Program-made: the position numbers and the translations under genes
The notes under the pieces: generated by a model
Seen by the model: the letters and a program-made list of their open reading frames with translations, nothing else
The model's database searches: none
Told to the model about the DNA's origin: nothing
Shown here: positions 32,470-46,200 of the stretch, piece by piece
Layout: each line of letters starts with the position of its first letter
Numbering within the stretch: position 1 is the stretch's first letter
From: Protonemura montana
Taxonomy: Eukaryota; Arthropoda; Insecta; Plecoptera; Nemouridae
DNA length: 64,000 nt
Assembly: GCA_947568835.1 (NCBI GenBank)
Contig: OX387612.1
Coordinates: 7,750,001-7,814,000 of the forward strand
Direction of reading: 5' to 3'

Positions 32470-34040
32470 TAAAGTAATTATGTCAAACCTTTTAAAAAGT
32501 GGTTTCGTCGAATCCTTATAATAAACACCGGGATCGGTAGGGATCGATATATGTCATATATCTGTTCCAATTTTCTTTTGTCTTGGAAACCCCATATTTT
32601 CTCGTCTTTTTTCTCCGCTATTCCTTTGTCTGCAATGCAACACGACGGTATATCCTGTAGAAGAAGATGTCATGTCAACGCCCTCTATAGGAATTTTTTT
32701 TTCACTAGTTGTTATGGAAAAAATGTCTCTAGAGGTTTTGTAATTGTGTCATTTACAGGACAGACTATAGTTGTGACAATTCTGGGCAGAATCTGGCCAA
32801 GCGAAATATTTTCACACTGGGGCATCACTTGTCATGTTTTGTAGACAATTATTCCAAGAGGCCAAAAATAGTCGATGTCATTCTCTATGAGAAATGACAA
32901 ATCATACAATCAGTGAAAAAAATTTGTTTTTTTAGAACATTTCATAGAAAAAAAAAATGAATTGTAGAGACATGAATTGTTTGTACATTTTGTCGAGTTA
33001 AAGATGTAAGTGGAGAAAAATATTAAACTTAGCTTAATTTCTAGGGACTTTAGTGACTTTCCGTTGGTAACACGAGTTTGATTAAACTTTTTTTTATACT
33101 TTGATCAATCTCGGTTCCGACAAATATGAAGGACGTCCGGTAAAATATTTATAAAAGAAAAATCTAGTTTCACAAAAAATGATTACTTAAGGAATACAGA
33201 AGATACAGGTAGGGTGGGGGAGCTTAGCTTGTATACAAATCATTTATCAGATGAGTATATAATAGTTTCTGTTTTTTAGAGCCTCTTATTTCAAAGTAGA
33301 CCCATTTTTGCAACATAGGACGTTTGCAACCGAAATCATGCAGATGATTCTGGCACGGACGCTTAAACGTGGAGTCAGTTTCAAGAAAATATAGCCTAAT
33401 TTCGATTTTCGTTACCAAATAATGTATCAAAACACAAAATAATAAAGGAGATTTATCCTCATCGTTCGGTTGCCAGTGTATTATTGATTATCGAAAGCCA
33501 GATGAAATCAGTGACAACGCGATGTTGAAACTTGCAACTAAATAAACATCTCTTGTGATAAGAGTGGTGTGAAATAATTGAACTTTTGACCTGGTTACTG
33601 ACTCGGAATAACTATGATGACAAGGTCGGCTTGACATGTGTCATTCATTATTCCAAATGATTGTAAATTGCTGGCAACCCAGGCTTCATGCACATTTGTT
33701 TATCTTATTTTTGTTAGGTTATTTAGTTAGATTTAGTTAGTTCAGTTTTAGTTTAGTTAGTTTGTATCATTAATTTATCTAGTTTTGATTTGTCAACGTG
33801 TTTTGGAATTAGTTTGATTGGATTATCTTCTTGGCGGGGTTGTAACACAGGGGAAAACTGCATTTGAATCGAAAAGGCTAAACAAATTTGAATTTTGCTT
33901 ACGAACTGGCAACTAGGCAGCAGCACTTACCAACTAAATCAGCCTCTAAGTCCTAGTTAGCTACTAGAGCGCAGCACATTCCTTGACATGCTTCGCCTTC
34001 ATTGACTTCCCGCAACAAGACTTTTTGCTTTATTTATAGG
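32470..34040. other. Region upstream of SAM synthetase
   Basis: No exon recognised. TTAGTTAG-rich simple sequence at about 33,715-33,770. Confidence 0.5.
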
Positions 34041-34050
34041 AGGCGAGACA

Positions 34051-34078
34051 TCACGTGACCTCACCGAGGTATTAAAAG
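34051..34078 (+). promoter_or_regulatory. Candidate SAM synthetase core promoter: E-box and TATA-like box
   Basis: TCACGTGAC at 34051-34059 is a perfect CACGTG E-box with flanks of the MITF/TFE/USF type. TATTAAAAG at 34070-34078 is a plausible TATA element, which would put the start of transcription near 34100 and give a short 5' UTR. An additional upstream exon cannot be excluded. Confidence 0.5.
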
Positions 34079-34142
34079 CCCTGGGAACTCTACGTCGAAT
34101 CTCTTTTCCAATATAACGTGTGAGAAGTGAAGTACAGAAGAC

Positions 34143-34263
34143 ATGCCGGAAACAAACGCGGTTTACACCAACGGATTCCAGACAAACGGCCACATGGAGG
34201 CTGAAACAAAGGAACTGGACCCGTTTCTCTTCACCTCCGAATCTGTTGGAGAGGGACACCCAG
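34143..34263 (+). CDS. Sam-S: SAM synthetase exon 1
   Basis: Starts [11 protein letters not shown], a variable insect-type N-terminus, then SESVGEGHP. Donor GTAAAT, phase 1; the split codon becomes the Asp of HPDK. The ATG is the only one in frame ahead of the conserved domain. Confidence 0.95.
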
Positions 34264-37200
34264 GTAAATTTATTACCAAATCATTTGAAAACATGTCCGA
34301 ATTTGCCGGGAACATTGCGACAAGCATGCTGTTTTGCTGTACACAACATGGACGGCCGATCCGGCTAGACTTCATGGAAATATGCCAGTAATTGTAATTG
34401 GGTCGAGGAACGAGGAAGTTAGCCACATTTCTGACCCAAATATGCGACTGGCTAATGTCTGGAATGGTTATTTTACTGATTCTGGCTACAGCTTCTTGGT
34501 AATTCTAGAAATGATGATGAAATATCTGGCTTCAGCCATGCTTTCAGAAAATCAATAGTTTGTTTGGCTGTTTAAAACCAGTTTCTTGCGATTTATTTAA
34601 GAGATTTTATGATTGCAAGCGTTCGCAATTTAATCAAAATTTCGACTTTTTAGGAAATCATTATTAAGAATGCTTTAAATTTCAGCCGTCAGACTCGTAT
34701 GAATATACTTAAAAAGCCTATTCTTCTGATTGTATTAATGATGGAGGTTATGTTTTTATTTCAGACAAAATGTGTGACCAAATCAGCGATGCAATCCTTG
34801 ATGCACATTTGAAACAAGACCCCAATGCCAAAGTAGCATGCGGTAAGTTTACTCCACATTGTCTTCTACTCTTATTTGGCTTATGCAGGCTCTGCAAGAA
34901 CCAACCAAGCTTCATACTGGATCCCAGTTCAGTTGCATATTTTCTCAGTCTAGCTTCCTTTCCAATTTAACACTTGCTTGTTAGACTACCTAGGTACAGA
35001 TTATGCCAACTCAATCACTTGTGATATTTCACTTATCACTCAGACATGTTCTGAAGGTTGTTTCAACAAGCATCAGTGGTTCTTTTTTATGTTCAGAGAC
35101 CGTGACAAAGACAGGAATGATTCTGCTCTGCGGAGAAATTACCTCCAAGGCCAACGTGGACTACCAAAAGGTTGTTCGCGATTGTGTCAAGCATATCGGC
35201 TATGATGACTCTTCGAAAGGTAAAGCAAACTTAACCCTGCGATTCTCTAGATATGCCAAACCATGTTCTCGTTTAATTTATAGTTACCCGGCACCCCTGT
35301 TGATTTTTAAAACCTAGGCACCCAACAAGATAATACGGTAGCCCTGCTAGCTCCTCAGGATAGAAAACATCTTTTTTATTTAAAGACAACTTAGTGAATA
35401 TGTTGAAACTGGTTGACTGGCTAGGATTCGACTACAAGACATTGAATCTTCTGCTCGCGATGGAGGAGCAGTCCCCCAACATCGCTAGCGGTGTTCATGA
35501 GAATCGAGAGGAGCTGGATTTAGGAGCGGGTGACCAGGTACCAGCACGGGGAAAGAATTTTTATCATATTCGGGAATTTCCGCTCGTCGAATACATTCAT
35601 ATTTTAGGATGGTGCTTCGTTTGCAACCCATGGGCATGAACAAAGAGATTGATTTCATTCACAACCTGGGGACATCATCTGCCTGCTCATAGGATTTTAG
35701 GGAATATTATAATTTATTGCTATTTACAAATAACGATTTGCTGGGAATTTTTGTGTCCTTATAGTGAACGTCTAAGTCGTAGGGAAAACCGAAGGACAAC
35801 TGCAAGCTACTTACTATGACTCATTGGGACAAAATGTATAATCAATAGTGTTATGTAAGCCATGCCTCGCCACATTCCTCTTCGTTCCTCTTACAACATG
35901 ATTGTTTAACATACTATTATTGCATTTGGATATTTTAATCTGGTACAAAATCACACATATTAACAAAAGCAACAACTGCCATAATAATGTTGTGTTCCAC
36001 AGGATAATTTTAATACACAGGTCTACGTTGCTCTGTCTGGCAAAATAAGCTGCAAGTAGATCTGTCCAAGCTCTACGAATTGCGTTTCTTCTTTTTAGCG
36101 TAAATCAAACTGAGAAAGCCTGTGTGAAATGTCTGCCGAGAGATTTGCTCACTTAATAATCAAGTCTGCGTGCGAGAACGACGCTGGCTGCTTTAACGAA
36201 CCGTGCTTTGCCGTCCTGTTTGAACTTTTCTCTCCTCCCGTTTCGAATCAGAAGTAATCGGCGAAGCCGATTTCACTCTGTTCTATAACTCTACAAATCT
36301 ATTCAGGCAACTTGCGTTCATTACTCGATTTTTTGGGCTTTGTTACATCTTTTACCAGCCTAGTCATCAAATTAAAATGAATTTGCCTGTTGTTTCCACA
36401 TAACTGCAACCGTACATATTGTTTCTACAATCAATTCAATGCCTTCATTCTAAGGCCAAATCACGATTGCCAAAATGGGCAGAAGTTTGTCTCCGTTTTT
36501 TTCGATACTACAAATAATATCGTGTCCTGTCTAATCGATTCTTTTACAGAAAATGTACTGTGTTTAATATATTTCCATGCACTAACTCCCAAATTGGGAA
36601 TATGTTTTTAACGTATGATGCTTTTCTAATGTGGTTTATATATTTCTTTTTTGGGGCTAGGGTTAAAAAAAATACTGGGTTCATTCACACATCATTTTCA
36701 AATAAACCTTAGAAACTAACCCTTTAACAAGTCAACTTGAAGCCTTTTCAGTTGTAAATCAGTTTTTACTTTGATAACCTTTAATTTTCATACAAATATG
36801 GAATATGCTCTGTCTTGTGTCAAATAATTTCTGCAAGACTTAATATTGAATTCACATTTCTTTTTAAATTGTAACCAAAAATATCAAAAAAACCACATTT
36901 ATTGACATGCCCCAAACCGAGACAACCCCCGTAACTACGTCCCCGTAAACCGAAACGTAACCTGACGACGGAAGGCAAAGCCGACGAATCGTGCGGCGGC
37001 GTCGGGTCTCTGCGACCGGCCATGCAATTCCTGATTAGGACACGTCGTTGAGTGATTCTCTTGCGCGACCGCAGGCTTCGATTACAAGACCTGCAATCTG
37101 ATGGTGGCCATCGAGTCCCAGTCTTCCGACATTGCTGCCGGCGTCCATGAAAACCGCGACGAGGAAGATATCGGCGCTGGAGACCAGGTTAGGCGACCGC

Positions 37201-40200
37201 TGCGGTTCGCTTGGTGTTGTTTTTGTAGATTGTGTCGTAGTCTTCCGTAGTTTGTGGATTATGGTTGAGTTTCTTTTTTCTATTGGCTAAGGAGGGAAGT
37301 AGATTTGAATTCAGTAACTTTGCTTGTTTGTTCTCATTCAAAATCGGGAAAGATCGACCAAACTTGAAAATAGTTTCATTTTTTTCTATTACCACAACTT
37401 AAAACGTACGGTTTGTGAGATTTCTTAAGTTGCTTATTTTCTGAAGCAGAAAGTGCAATTAATTTAATAAATGCCTCGGTTTTTTTTTTAATACCACTTG
37501 CTTGACAGTTATAGAGTTGCAATGTCGTTGGGACTATCACTTTGAAGATTAGTTACATGTCAGTACTCAAGATTGGCTATATCAATTTTTCATGGTGACA
37601 GGCCTCCACTTTACGGTCATTGTCTAAAAGCCTATAGGTAAGCAACTTTTCCATGAAGTTGTTTTGCATTAACTCTGGTCAAGTTGTTTGCCTTGGTTGT
37701 TTGTTCTTGACATTTTCTGTTCTTTTTGATGTTTTCCTCAACAAATTAAGTAGTTCTTCATTCAATTTTGCGGTTTAAATTATGTTTGTTGTTGGTCAAT
37801 GTCATAAGCCATTAATAATTGTTCAATAGAAGTGCGAAGGAGAACGATGGACGGATAAATTTTCGAGAAAGCTTGAAGGTGGGCACTTAATGCACTTAAA
37901 CGATAGATTTCGTAGATGCAACGGCTAGTTCTACGTCCCAACAATCGGTCATCTCCGTTTCAACACCTCCCACTGTTCTGTTCAAACTTTCCAGTTGATA
38001 GATTCAGACGCCAAGGCCGACTAGAACTTTTGATATCACGTGAATTAATCGATTTAAGCTCTACTTACTTAGCCTCGATTTCCTCGTTTCTCTTTTTGTC
38101 CATCGTTGCTAGAGCAAGTCTTCTTGCATTCAGAATGTTTTCGAATATTTACTTTCCAGCTTGCTTCTTTGTTCTTTTCTTTGCTTTTATTTTCAGATGT
38201 CTTCATCATCTTGGCATGGCTATCTTCTACTGTTTCTTCTATCAAACTATAATTTGAATGCTTTTTCCAATCTAAACTTTCTGATATGCTTACTGCTGCA
38301 GTATTTTTCCTGATAACTTCACCCTCTTACAACACTAACAAATAACCATTAGTTCTCTGCTGCAATCTCGCTTTCTAGAACTCGCTTTGGTCAATATTTC
38401 ATTAGAACTGCCAATTTCAAAGCCATCTAGACCTATTTTTGAAAAAGGAGGTTACATAGGAAAGCAGAATTGAGAAGCTCTGTCAGGCGATCTCAGCATC
38501 TGCATAGCTACCAAACCTAAAATCTACATGAATATCATATGCTTGATGGTATTTTTGGTTCACCAAAGTTGGCAACAAAAATTTGAGTAGCCAATTTCTA
38601 ACAGATTGCTTTGAAATTGCTTGTTCTAGTAAAACATTGACTATGTTAACTTATATTATTAGTCATCTAGTCTTGGTGCATTGGTCATATAAACCTAAAT
38701 GATGATTGGATTGCATGCTTTTGTGCATGCATTTTGAATGGACATTACCTGTTGCTCTGTGCACGATCCTGAAATGTCATTATGCAAGGATTGCACTTAC
38801 GGGAATTGTAACGATGTGAACCGGCTTTAAAGGTTTGATTTGCATTGCAAATTGTTGCAGGGATGCTTATCTATTTGGTTTTATGTTTTGCTTTGATGGG
38901 CTGCTTGCCCTACTTCTGAATGATTGATTGATTATGGAATGGGTATGGCAATAAGTTGTTTGTGCTTTTATAACGTCTGGTAGATAATCAAAGCAACAAA
39001 CAAAGATCCCAATTCACATTAACGGCAAACACATTTTGCGTCAAGGGCATGTTCTACGTAGCTTTTCTTGAGGCTTTAAGCGTCAAAACACCTAAAATCA
39101 TCCGCTTATAACCGTTTATTTTAGTTTCTATCTGAATACTTGCAATTACCAAAGCTAAATTATTAAGATGGGGGTTAAAAAAAACACAAATTAAAATTAT
39201 TAAATGGCTTAAAATGTTCAATCTTTGGTTAAAACTGTCCCCTCTAGTAAGACAGTCAAACTTTTTAATTATGAACCCAGTTTTTTTTCATGTTTTCAAC
39301 CTGTTTAAAATGTAGGGCGTGCTAAACATTGTTGACAACATCATAAAAAGTGGCTCATAAATAAATAAATAAAACGACTAGCTTAAACGACCATAATGAA
39401 CTTGCATTATCAAGAATCACTTATCATGATGCTTATGCACTTACATTTTACGGGGTTCCCCAGAATACCTCCAGAAGCCATATCTATGTTGACGCCCGAA
39501 AGACTTGCGAGAGTACGTTAATCGAACCGCTGACACGAAATTTGTATTAGCATCCCAGAAAAGAGTGGTCAACAATTTGGGCGTTGGTTAACATTTGTTT
39601 GCCGCACGCAGGGCCTGATGTTTGGCTACGCGACTGACGAGACAGAGGAGTGCATGCCGCTGACGGTGGTGCTCGCCCACAAGCTGAACCAGCGCATCGC
39701 GGACCTCCGACGCAGCGGAGAGTTCTGGTGGGCGCGACCCGACTCTAAGACACAGGTAGCGTAAATGCTCGGATAACTTTTTCGCGACTCCGACATCTTA
39801 AGAATGCAGTGTTTTCCTAATTAGAAAATCTGGGGCATCACTAAGAGTGGTGATTTGTAACCCAGTAGCACTTTGCTAACTAGCACCACCATGGCACCAA
39901 ACAGTAACCTGACCTAGAGCGGTGATTTGAATTCTTGGTAATACTGTCGGTAGCCAATTGATCAGTGCCTCAGGGACAACATTAACACAGTGTGTCAATG
40001 GGACAAGGCTAAGCGGTGGCCGGTCCTTGGTGCTGTTGGACAGGAGTAGCCAACACAGTGTGTCAAAAGGACAAAGCTAAGCGGTGGCCGGTCCTTGGTG
40101 CTGTTGGACAGGAGTAGCCAACACAGTGTGTCAAAAGGACAAAGCTAAGCGGTGGCTGGCCCTTGGTGCTGTTGGACATGAGCAGCCAACACAGTGTGTC

Positions 40201-43200
40201 AAAAGGGCAAAGCTAAGCGGTGGCTAGTCCTTGGTGCTGTTGGACAGGAGCAGCGAACACAGCGTGTCAAAGTGACAAGGCTAAGCGGTGGCTGGTCCTT
40301 GGTGCTGTTGGACAGGAGCAGCCAACACAGTGTGTCAAAGGGACAAGGCTAAGCAGTGACCGGTCCTTGGTGCTGTTGGACAGGAGCATGCTGCGTGCCG
40401 GCACTGTGTTCACCCTCCGCATTTTTTCCGCAGGTCACGATCGAATACGAGATGCAGCGGGGAGCGTGCGTTCCGCTGCGCGTGCACACCGTGGTCGTTT
40501 CCGCTCAGCACTCCGAGAAGGTGTCGCTGGAGCAGCTGCGCGCCGAGGTGATGGCCAAGGTCGTGCGCGAGGTCATTCCTGCCAAGTACCTTGACGAGCG
40601 TACCAAGTTCCATATCAACCCTTGCGGGCTGTTTGTCGAGGGAGGACCCAAGGTGAGCAGGTGTTGCCGTCTAATCTTGCTTTATTAGCGTTTGAGGGAG
40701 GTTAGATGCCAAAGTGGGTTTCCCCATATAGCCGACATTAAGAATTTTTTCTATGAAAACTCTTAAAAATTATCATAATAATTGTGCAAATTTAAATTCA
40801 AATTTATTAATCATTTTAAGAGGCTGCCTCATAAAATTTATTTTACTCGGCATCTTATCACAGTTTCATTTTTGAGCCTGGAAGGTTTTGGTTATCCCTT
40901 AAAGTCGTGATTAGTGGGCCAAAGTTAGAAGTCACATTGATATTTTGTTTGTATTTCCATGTCGCCAAATAGTGCGTTTCGAAGCAAGCACAATGCAAAA
41001 AACACATTTTTCTCCTCTTTCAGCAACTTTACATATATGAACATTGGTTGTTTCAATCATTTAGAGATATGCTATGTGGCTCATTACCTAGTGAGTTTGT
41101 TACCAGATCGTAATTTATCATTTAGAAATAGCATGAATTACTTACACACGAAAAACATCCGTCCAAAGTCTCGTCTAACGCACAAACAAATGGTACGTGA
41201 CTGACATAGTTTCCTGTCGCTTCCAGAGCGACGCCGGCTTGACGGGCCGAAAGATCATCGTGGACACCTACGGCGGGTGGGGCGCGCACGGTGGCGGAGC
41301 CTTCAGCGGCAAGGACTTCACAAAGGTGGACCGATCGGCGGCGTACGCTGCTCGATGGGTGGCCAAGTCACTCGTCAAGGCCGGACTCTGCCGGCGATGC
41401 CTCGTTCAGGTAAGCCGATAGTCGGGTTGATCTTTTCAACAAGCTGGTTGATGATGTAATGAAAACGAGTCGATTAGAGTTTCTAGCATTGCATTCAGTA
41501 GTGCAGGGGCCTTTCCCAAAGAAGTGATTTGTTCTTTATGTTTGTGAAGAAGAAAGTAGGCAGGGAGTGCAACTTGCCAGAAAAGAAAATTTGCATTGCG
41601 TGGTGCACTTGTCGAGAAATTTCTAAAATATCTGAAGATTTTTACGTTGCATTGCCCTGGTGTGCGTTACATTCTGTAATGTCCCCGTTGTTATCTCTCA
41701 ATATTTCTCTCAGCTTTGGCTGCGGCACCGCTTGGCTGCGGTGTCGAATGTATTTTCTTCCAAGGGCGTGCATTGCAATTCTATTTCTGGTGTTAAACTG
41801 ATAGGAAGGGGTGGTACGCACCGGCACACCTACTGTTGTGCGTTGGCAACCCAGCTTTTATAGTCGATTTGAGGTGGGTTGACACAAGATAAATGTGAAT
41901 TGAACAAAGAAGCACATGATTGCCTTTTGGAAAAGATTAAAACCCAGTGTGCTTCTGATTTTATACTAGATTAAGGCAAAAATGAAGAAAAATTGGAGAA
42001 ATATTAAAGGTCTGCTTTCTATTGAAATTTAAAAAAAAATGTATTTATTATTATCGTGGATAAAAGAATCAGTCGCTTATTCAGGTATTAAACTGTGGAG
42101 GTGAGGGACGTATGGGGGCAATAAGGTGATGAGCCGTAGGAGTTATTTGCTTTATTAGCACTAGATGCACAGACACAATGGAGATGTAGTTCGATGCAGT
42201 CGGCGGGATCGGAGAAGGCGCGTTGTCTTCTCGTCGACCGGGTCGTGACTGCCTCCTCGTGGTCGGCTCCACTGCCGACCACTTTTTCACCCCCACGCGC
42301 ATCCCGCCGTGCCGCGCCACCAGCGCGTGGTTTGAGGAGTGGCGGGTACATCCCCCACAGGACCCCCTCCCCAGTGTCCCGTGTGCATCGCGGAACACGA
42401 TACCACGGTCGCGAGACGTGCAGGAAAATGTACTCGACGGCCGGAGCGGGTGGTGACGATTGGAGCTGGTGTAGCGGCGTCGTCGCCCCGAGGAGGCAAG
42501 GGTGCCGAAGTGTTGTCGCCCCGCGGAGGCGGGGGTGCAACAGCGGTGTCGTTCACTGGAGGCGAGGGTGTAGCGGTGTCGTCGGGCAAAATGTAAGCTG
42601 GCTTCAGCCTGTCCACGGAAACGACGACCCTCTGCCCGCCGCGCATGATTGTGACACATTTGTCGTGGCGGGCAATGACCTCGAACGGTCCATCGTACGG
42701 TGGTTGCAGTGGTGTGCGCACCGCGTCATGGCGCACGAACACATGCGTGCATGTCGCCAGATCCTTGAACAGGAAAACCGCATGCTGACCGTGATGCGAG
42801 GGTTGCGCGGGGCGCAGCTTCTCCAGGTGTTGTCGCAGCTGGTCCACGTACGCCGAGGTAGCGTCTCGTGCCCCGGCTGAGGGCGCAAGGTACTCGCCGG
42901 GAAGACGAAGCGTAGCACCGTACACTAGTTCAGCTGATGTGGCTTTTAAGTCCTCCTTCCAGGCTGACCGTATTCCCAGTAACACCCAGGGAAGCACGTC
43001 CGTCCATTTGTCGTCCTCGTGGCACTTGATGGCCGCTTTCAGTTGCCGGTGGAGGCGCTCTACCATTCCATTGGCCTGAGGGTGATGGGCTGTAGTATGC
43101 AGATGTGTCGAGCCGGTCAGATGGCTGAGGGATCGGAAAAGGCCCGACTCGAATTGACGTCCTTGATCTGTGGTTATGCGAAGCGGCGTGCCAAAGCGGG

Positions 43201-46200
43201 CTATCCATCCCGTAACCAAGGCAGTCGCTACCGTGTCCGCGGTTATGTCGGGGATTGGGATGGCTTCTGGCCACCGTGTGAACCGGTCGACGCACGTGAG
43301 CAGGTATCTAGACCCGTTTGAGACCGGCAGTGGTCCCACTAGGTCTATGTGTATGTGCTCGAACCGGTTACTCGGTGCGGCAAACTGGTGGATCGGTGCC
43401 TTTGTGTGACGCGTCACCTTGGAACGTTGACACTGGAGGCATGTTCTCGCCCACTCCCTGCAGTCCTTGTTTATCGATGGCCAGACGTAGCGCTCCGCCA
43501 CGAGCTTGCTGGTTGCCCGGACCCCGGGGTGAGACAGGCTGTGTAGGCTGTCGAACACCCTGCGTCGGAGCAATTCTGGCACGAATGGACGCTGCCGTGC
43601 CTGTGACGTGTCATATTGTAGACTGAGGTTGCTGCCATCCAACTGTCGGCTTCTCATCTGCAAGGACGTGTTGGAATGCAGAAAGTTGTTGAGCTCTGCG
43701 TCGTTCTGCTGTGCTCGTGCGATCTCTTCCTGACTTACTGGGGCTGCGACAGCCTCGACCCTGGAGAGGGCGTCGGCTACCGTGTTGTCCTTTCCCGGTA
43801 TGTGCCGGATATCTGTCGTATACTGTCCAATTAGGTCCAGATGTCGAAACTGGCGCGGAGAGCACTTCTCTGGGCGCTGCTTGAAAGCGAACGTAAGAGG
43901 CTTGTGGTCCGTATACACAGTGAAAGCCCGTGCCTCCACCATGTGTCTGAAAAATAGGACCGCCTCGTATATCGCCAGCAACTCGCGATCATATGCTCCA
44001 TAGTTTTTCTGCGCTGCGTTGAGTTTGCGCGAGAAAAAGGCGAGCGGTTGCCAGCCGAGACTTGTGTGCTGCTGGAGTGCTGCGCCAATGCTGGTGTCGG
44101 AGGCGTCTGCTACGACCGCGAGTTCAGCGTTGATGTCCGGGTGGGCCAAAAGCGTGGCGTGGGCAAGGCTGCGTTTGCATGCCTCAAATGCGGTCTCCAG
44201 CTGCGGCGTCCATGAGATCGGCGTCTTCCCGGAGCTCTCAGCGCCCGCAAGCAGGTCGTTGAGGGGGGCTTGGAGCTTGGCTGCTGCAGGCAAAAAACGT
44301 CGGTAAAAATTTAGCATTCCAAGGAATTGGCGCAGCTGTTTGATGTTGGCTGGTTTCGCGAAGGAAGCTATTGCTTCCACTTTTTCCTTGGGGGGTCGGG
44401 TCCCGGAAGCGTTGACCGTGTACCCCAGGAACGTGACCTCCGGTTCACCTAACACGCACTTAGCGGAGTTCACCAAGACACCGTACTCGGAGAGTCGAGT
44501 GAAAAGCCGTCGAAGGTGCTCCTCGTGCTCGGCACGGTCGGTTGAGGCGACCAGAATGTCGTCTATGTACGCGTAACAAAAATTGAGGCCCCGCAGCACC
44601 TCGTCCATGAATCTTTGGAACGTCTGAGCTGCGTTCCTCAACCCAAAGCTCATGTACGGAAACTCAAAAAGTCCGAACGGTGTGGTGATCGCCGTCTTCA
44701 TGACATCCTCCGGTGCCACGGGGATTTGATTGTATGCTCGGACAAGGTCGATCGTTGAAAACACCGTCTTGTGGGCGAGTGCCTGAGCAAAATCCTGTAT
44801 GTGGGGGACCGGATAGCGGTCCGGGATCGTGCGATCGTTGAGGGCCCGATAATCGCCGCACGGCCTCCACTGATCTTCTTTCTTTGGCACCAAATGTAGT
44901 GCTGCGGACCAACTACTGGCTGACCGTCGAGCGATGCCAGACTGTAGCATCATGTCGAACTCTCGCTTGGCAATCCGCAGACGGTCGGGGGCCAGGCGCC
45001 GTGGCTTGCACGCTGCCGGCTGGCCGGGCGTCGTGTGGATGTGGTGCACCGTGTGGTGTTTCACCTCGATCCGTGTCCCCGCGGGTCGAGTGATAGCGGG
45101 AAACTCGGCCAGAAGCGAATAGTACACCGACCTGCCGTAAACTGCTTTCACATGATCAGGTTCCTTCGATGATGCCCGGCCGGATATGGTGAGCGACGTA
45201 ACCTCGTCGGTGAGCCTCTGTTGGCGAATGTTTACCACGAGGTTGTAAAAAGACAGAAAATCGACGCCAATGATCGGTTGCGACACGTCGGCGATGACAA
45301 ACTGCCACTCGAATGGTCGGCGCAGACCGAGGTCAAGGACTAGGCGGAAGGTGCCGTATGTAGCAATTATTGTGCCATTGGCTGCGAAAAGTTGGTAGTC
45401 TGTTTTCTGGCGTGGGCCCCCTACTTTAGACCGAGGGAAAACGCAAAGGTCCGATCCGGTGTCGACCAAAAATTGTAGTCGGGATTTAACGTCCGTGACG
45501 TACAAGCGGCGTGCGGACGGGCAGAAGTCCGCCGATGCTACTGTCTGCCCGCGAAGTTTTTTGATGAGAAATTGCACGGCTTCCTGCACTGCTTGGCCCG
45601 TTCCCCGTAGGTACGGTGGTACCAACACAGCTCCTCGTTCCGGGCGTCGCGATCCGGGGACCTCCGGCGGCTCGTGGAGCGCGTGCGCGGCCTGTCGGCC
45701 GAGAGGGCCGCTAACTGGCGCGTCAAAGTGTCGAGCTGCGTCTGGACGTCGTTTGCTGGCGATGGGTCTACGCTCGCCACGTGTGGCGCAACTGTTGAGT
45801 TCTCGCTGATCCGGTCAGCGACCCCCGCCAAAACCTCCAGGTTCTGGTCCGCAGACGCCACCAGGATATCCTGCATGCGACCTGGCAGGCGACTTATCCA
45901 CAGCGTCTGCATCAACTTGTCGGAGACCGCTCCTGCACCTAACTCGCGCAGGTGTCGCAGGAATTCCGATGGCGTCCGGTCACCGATCTCTTCACGCTGC
46001 AACAGGCGCTGGAGCTGCGCCTCTGGTGACGGCGATAACCGCGCTATTAACGCGTTCTTAATACAGTCATATTTGCCCTCGCTGGGCGGGGACAATATCA
46101 CATCGCGCACGACCTTCGCCGCGGATTGTTCGAGGGCGCATACAACTGTGTGGAACTTCACTATGTCGCGCGAAATCGTCGCCGACGCGAAATGGCACTC

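Noticed and set aside
37916..38257. 113-codon frame in the SAM synthetase intron
   Set aside because: Pyrimidine-rich intronic sequence giving a Phe/Leu/Ser-rich peptide; no family resemblance.
42194..42880. 228-codon plus-strand frame
   Set aside because: It is antisense to the intact pol frame and 3' LTR; GC-rich sequence gives open antisense frames.
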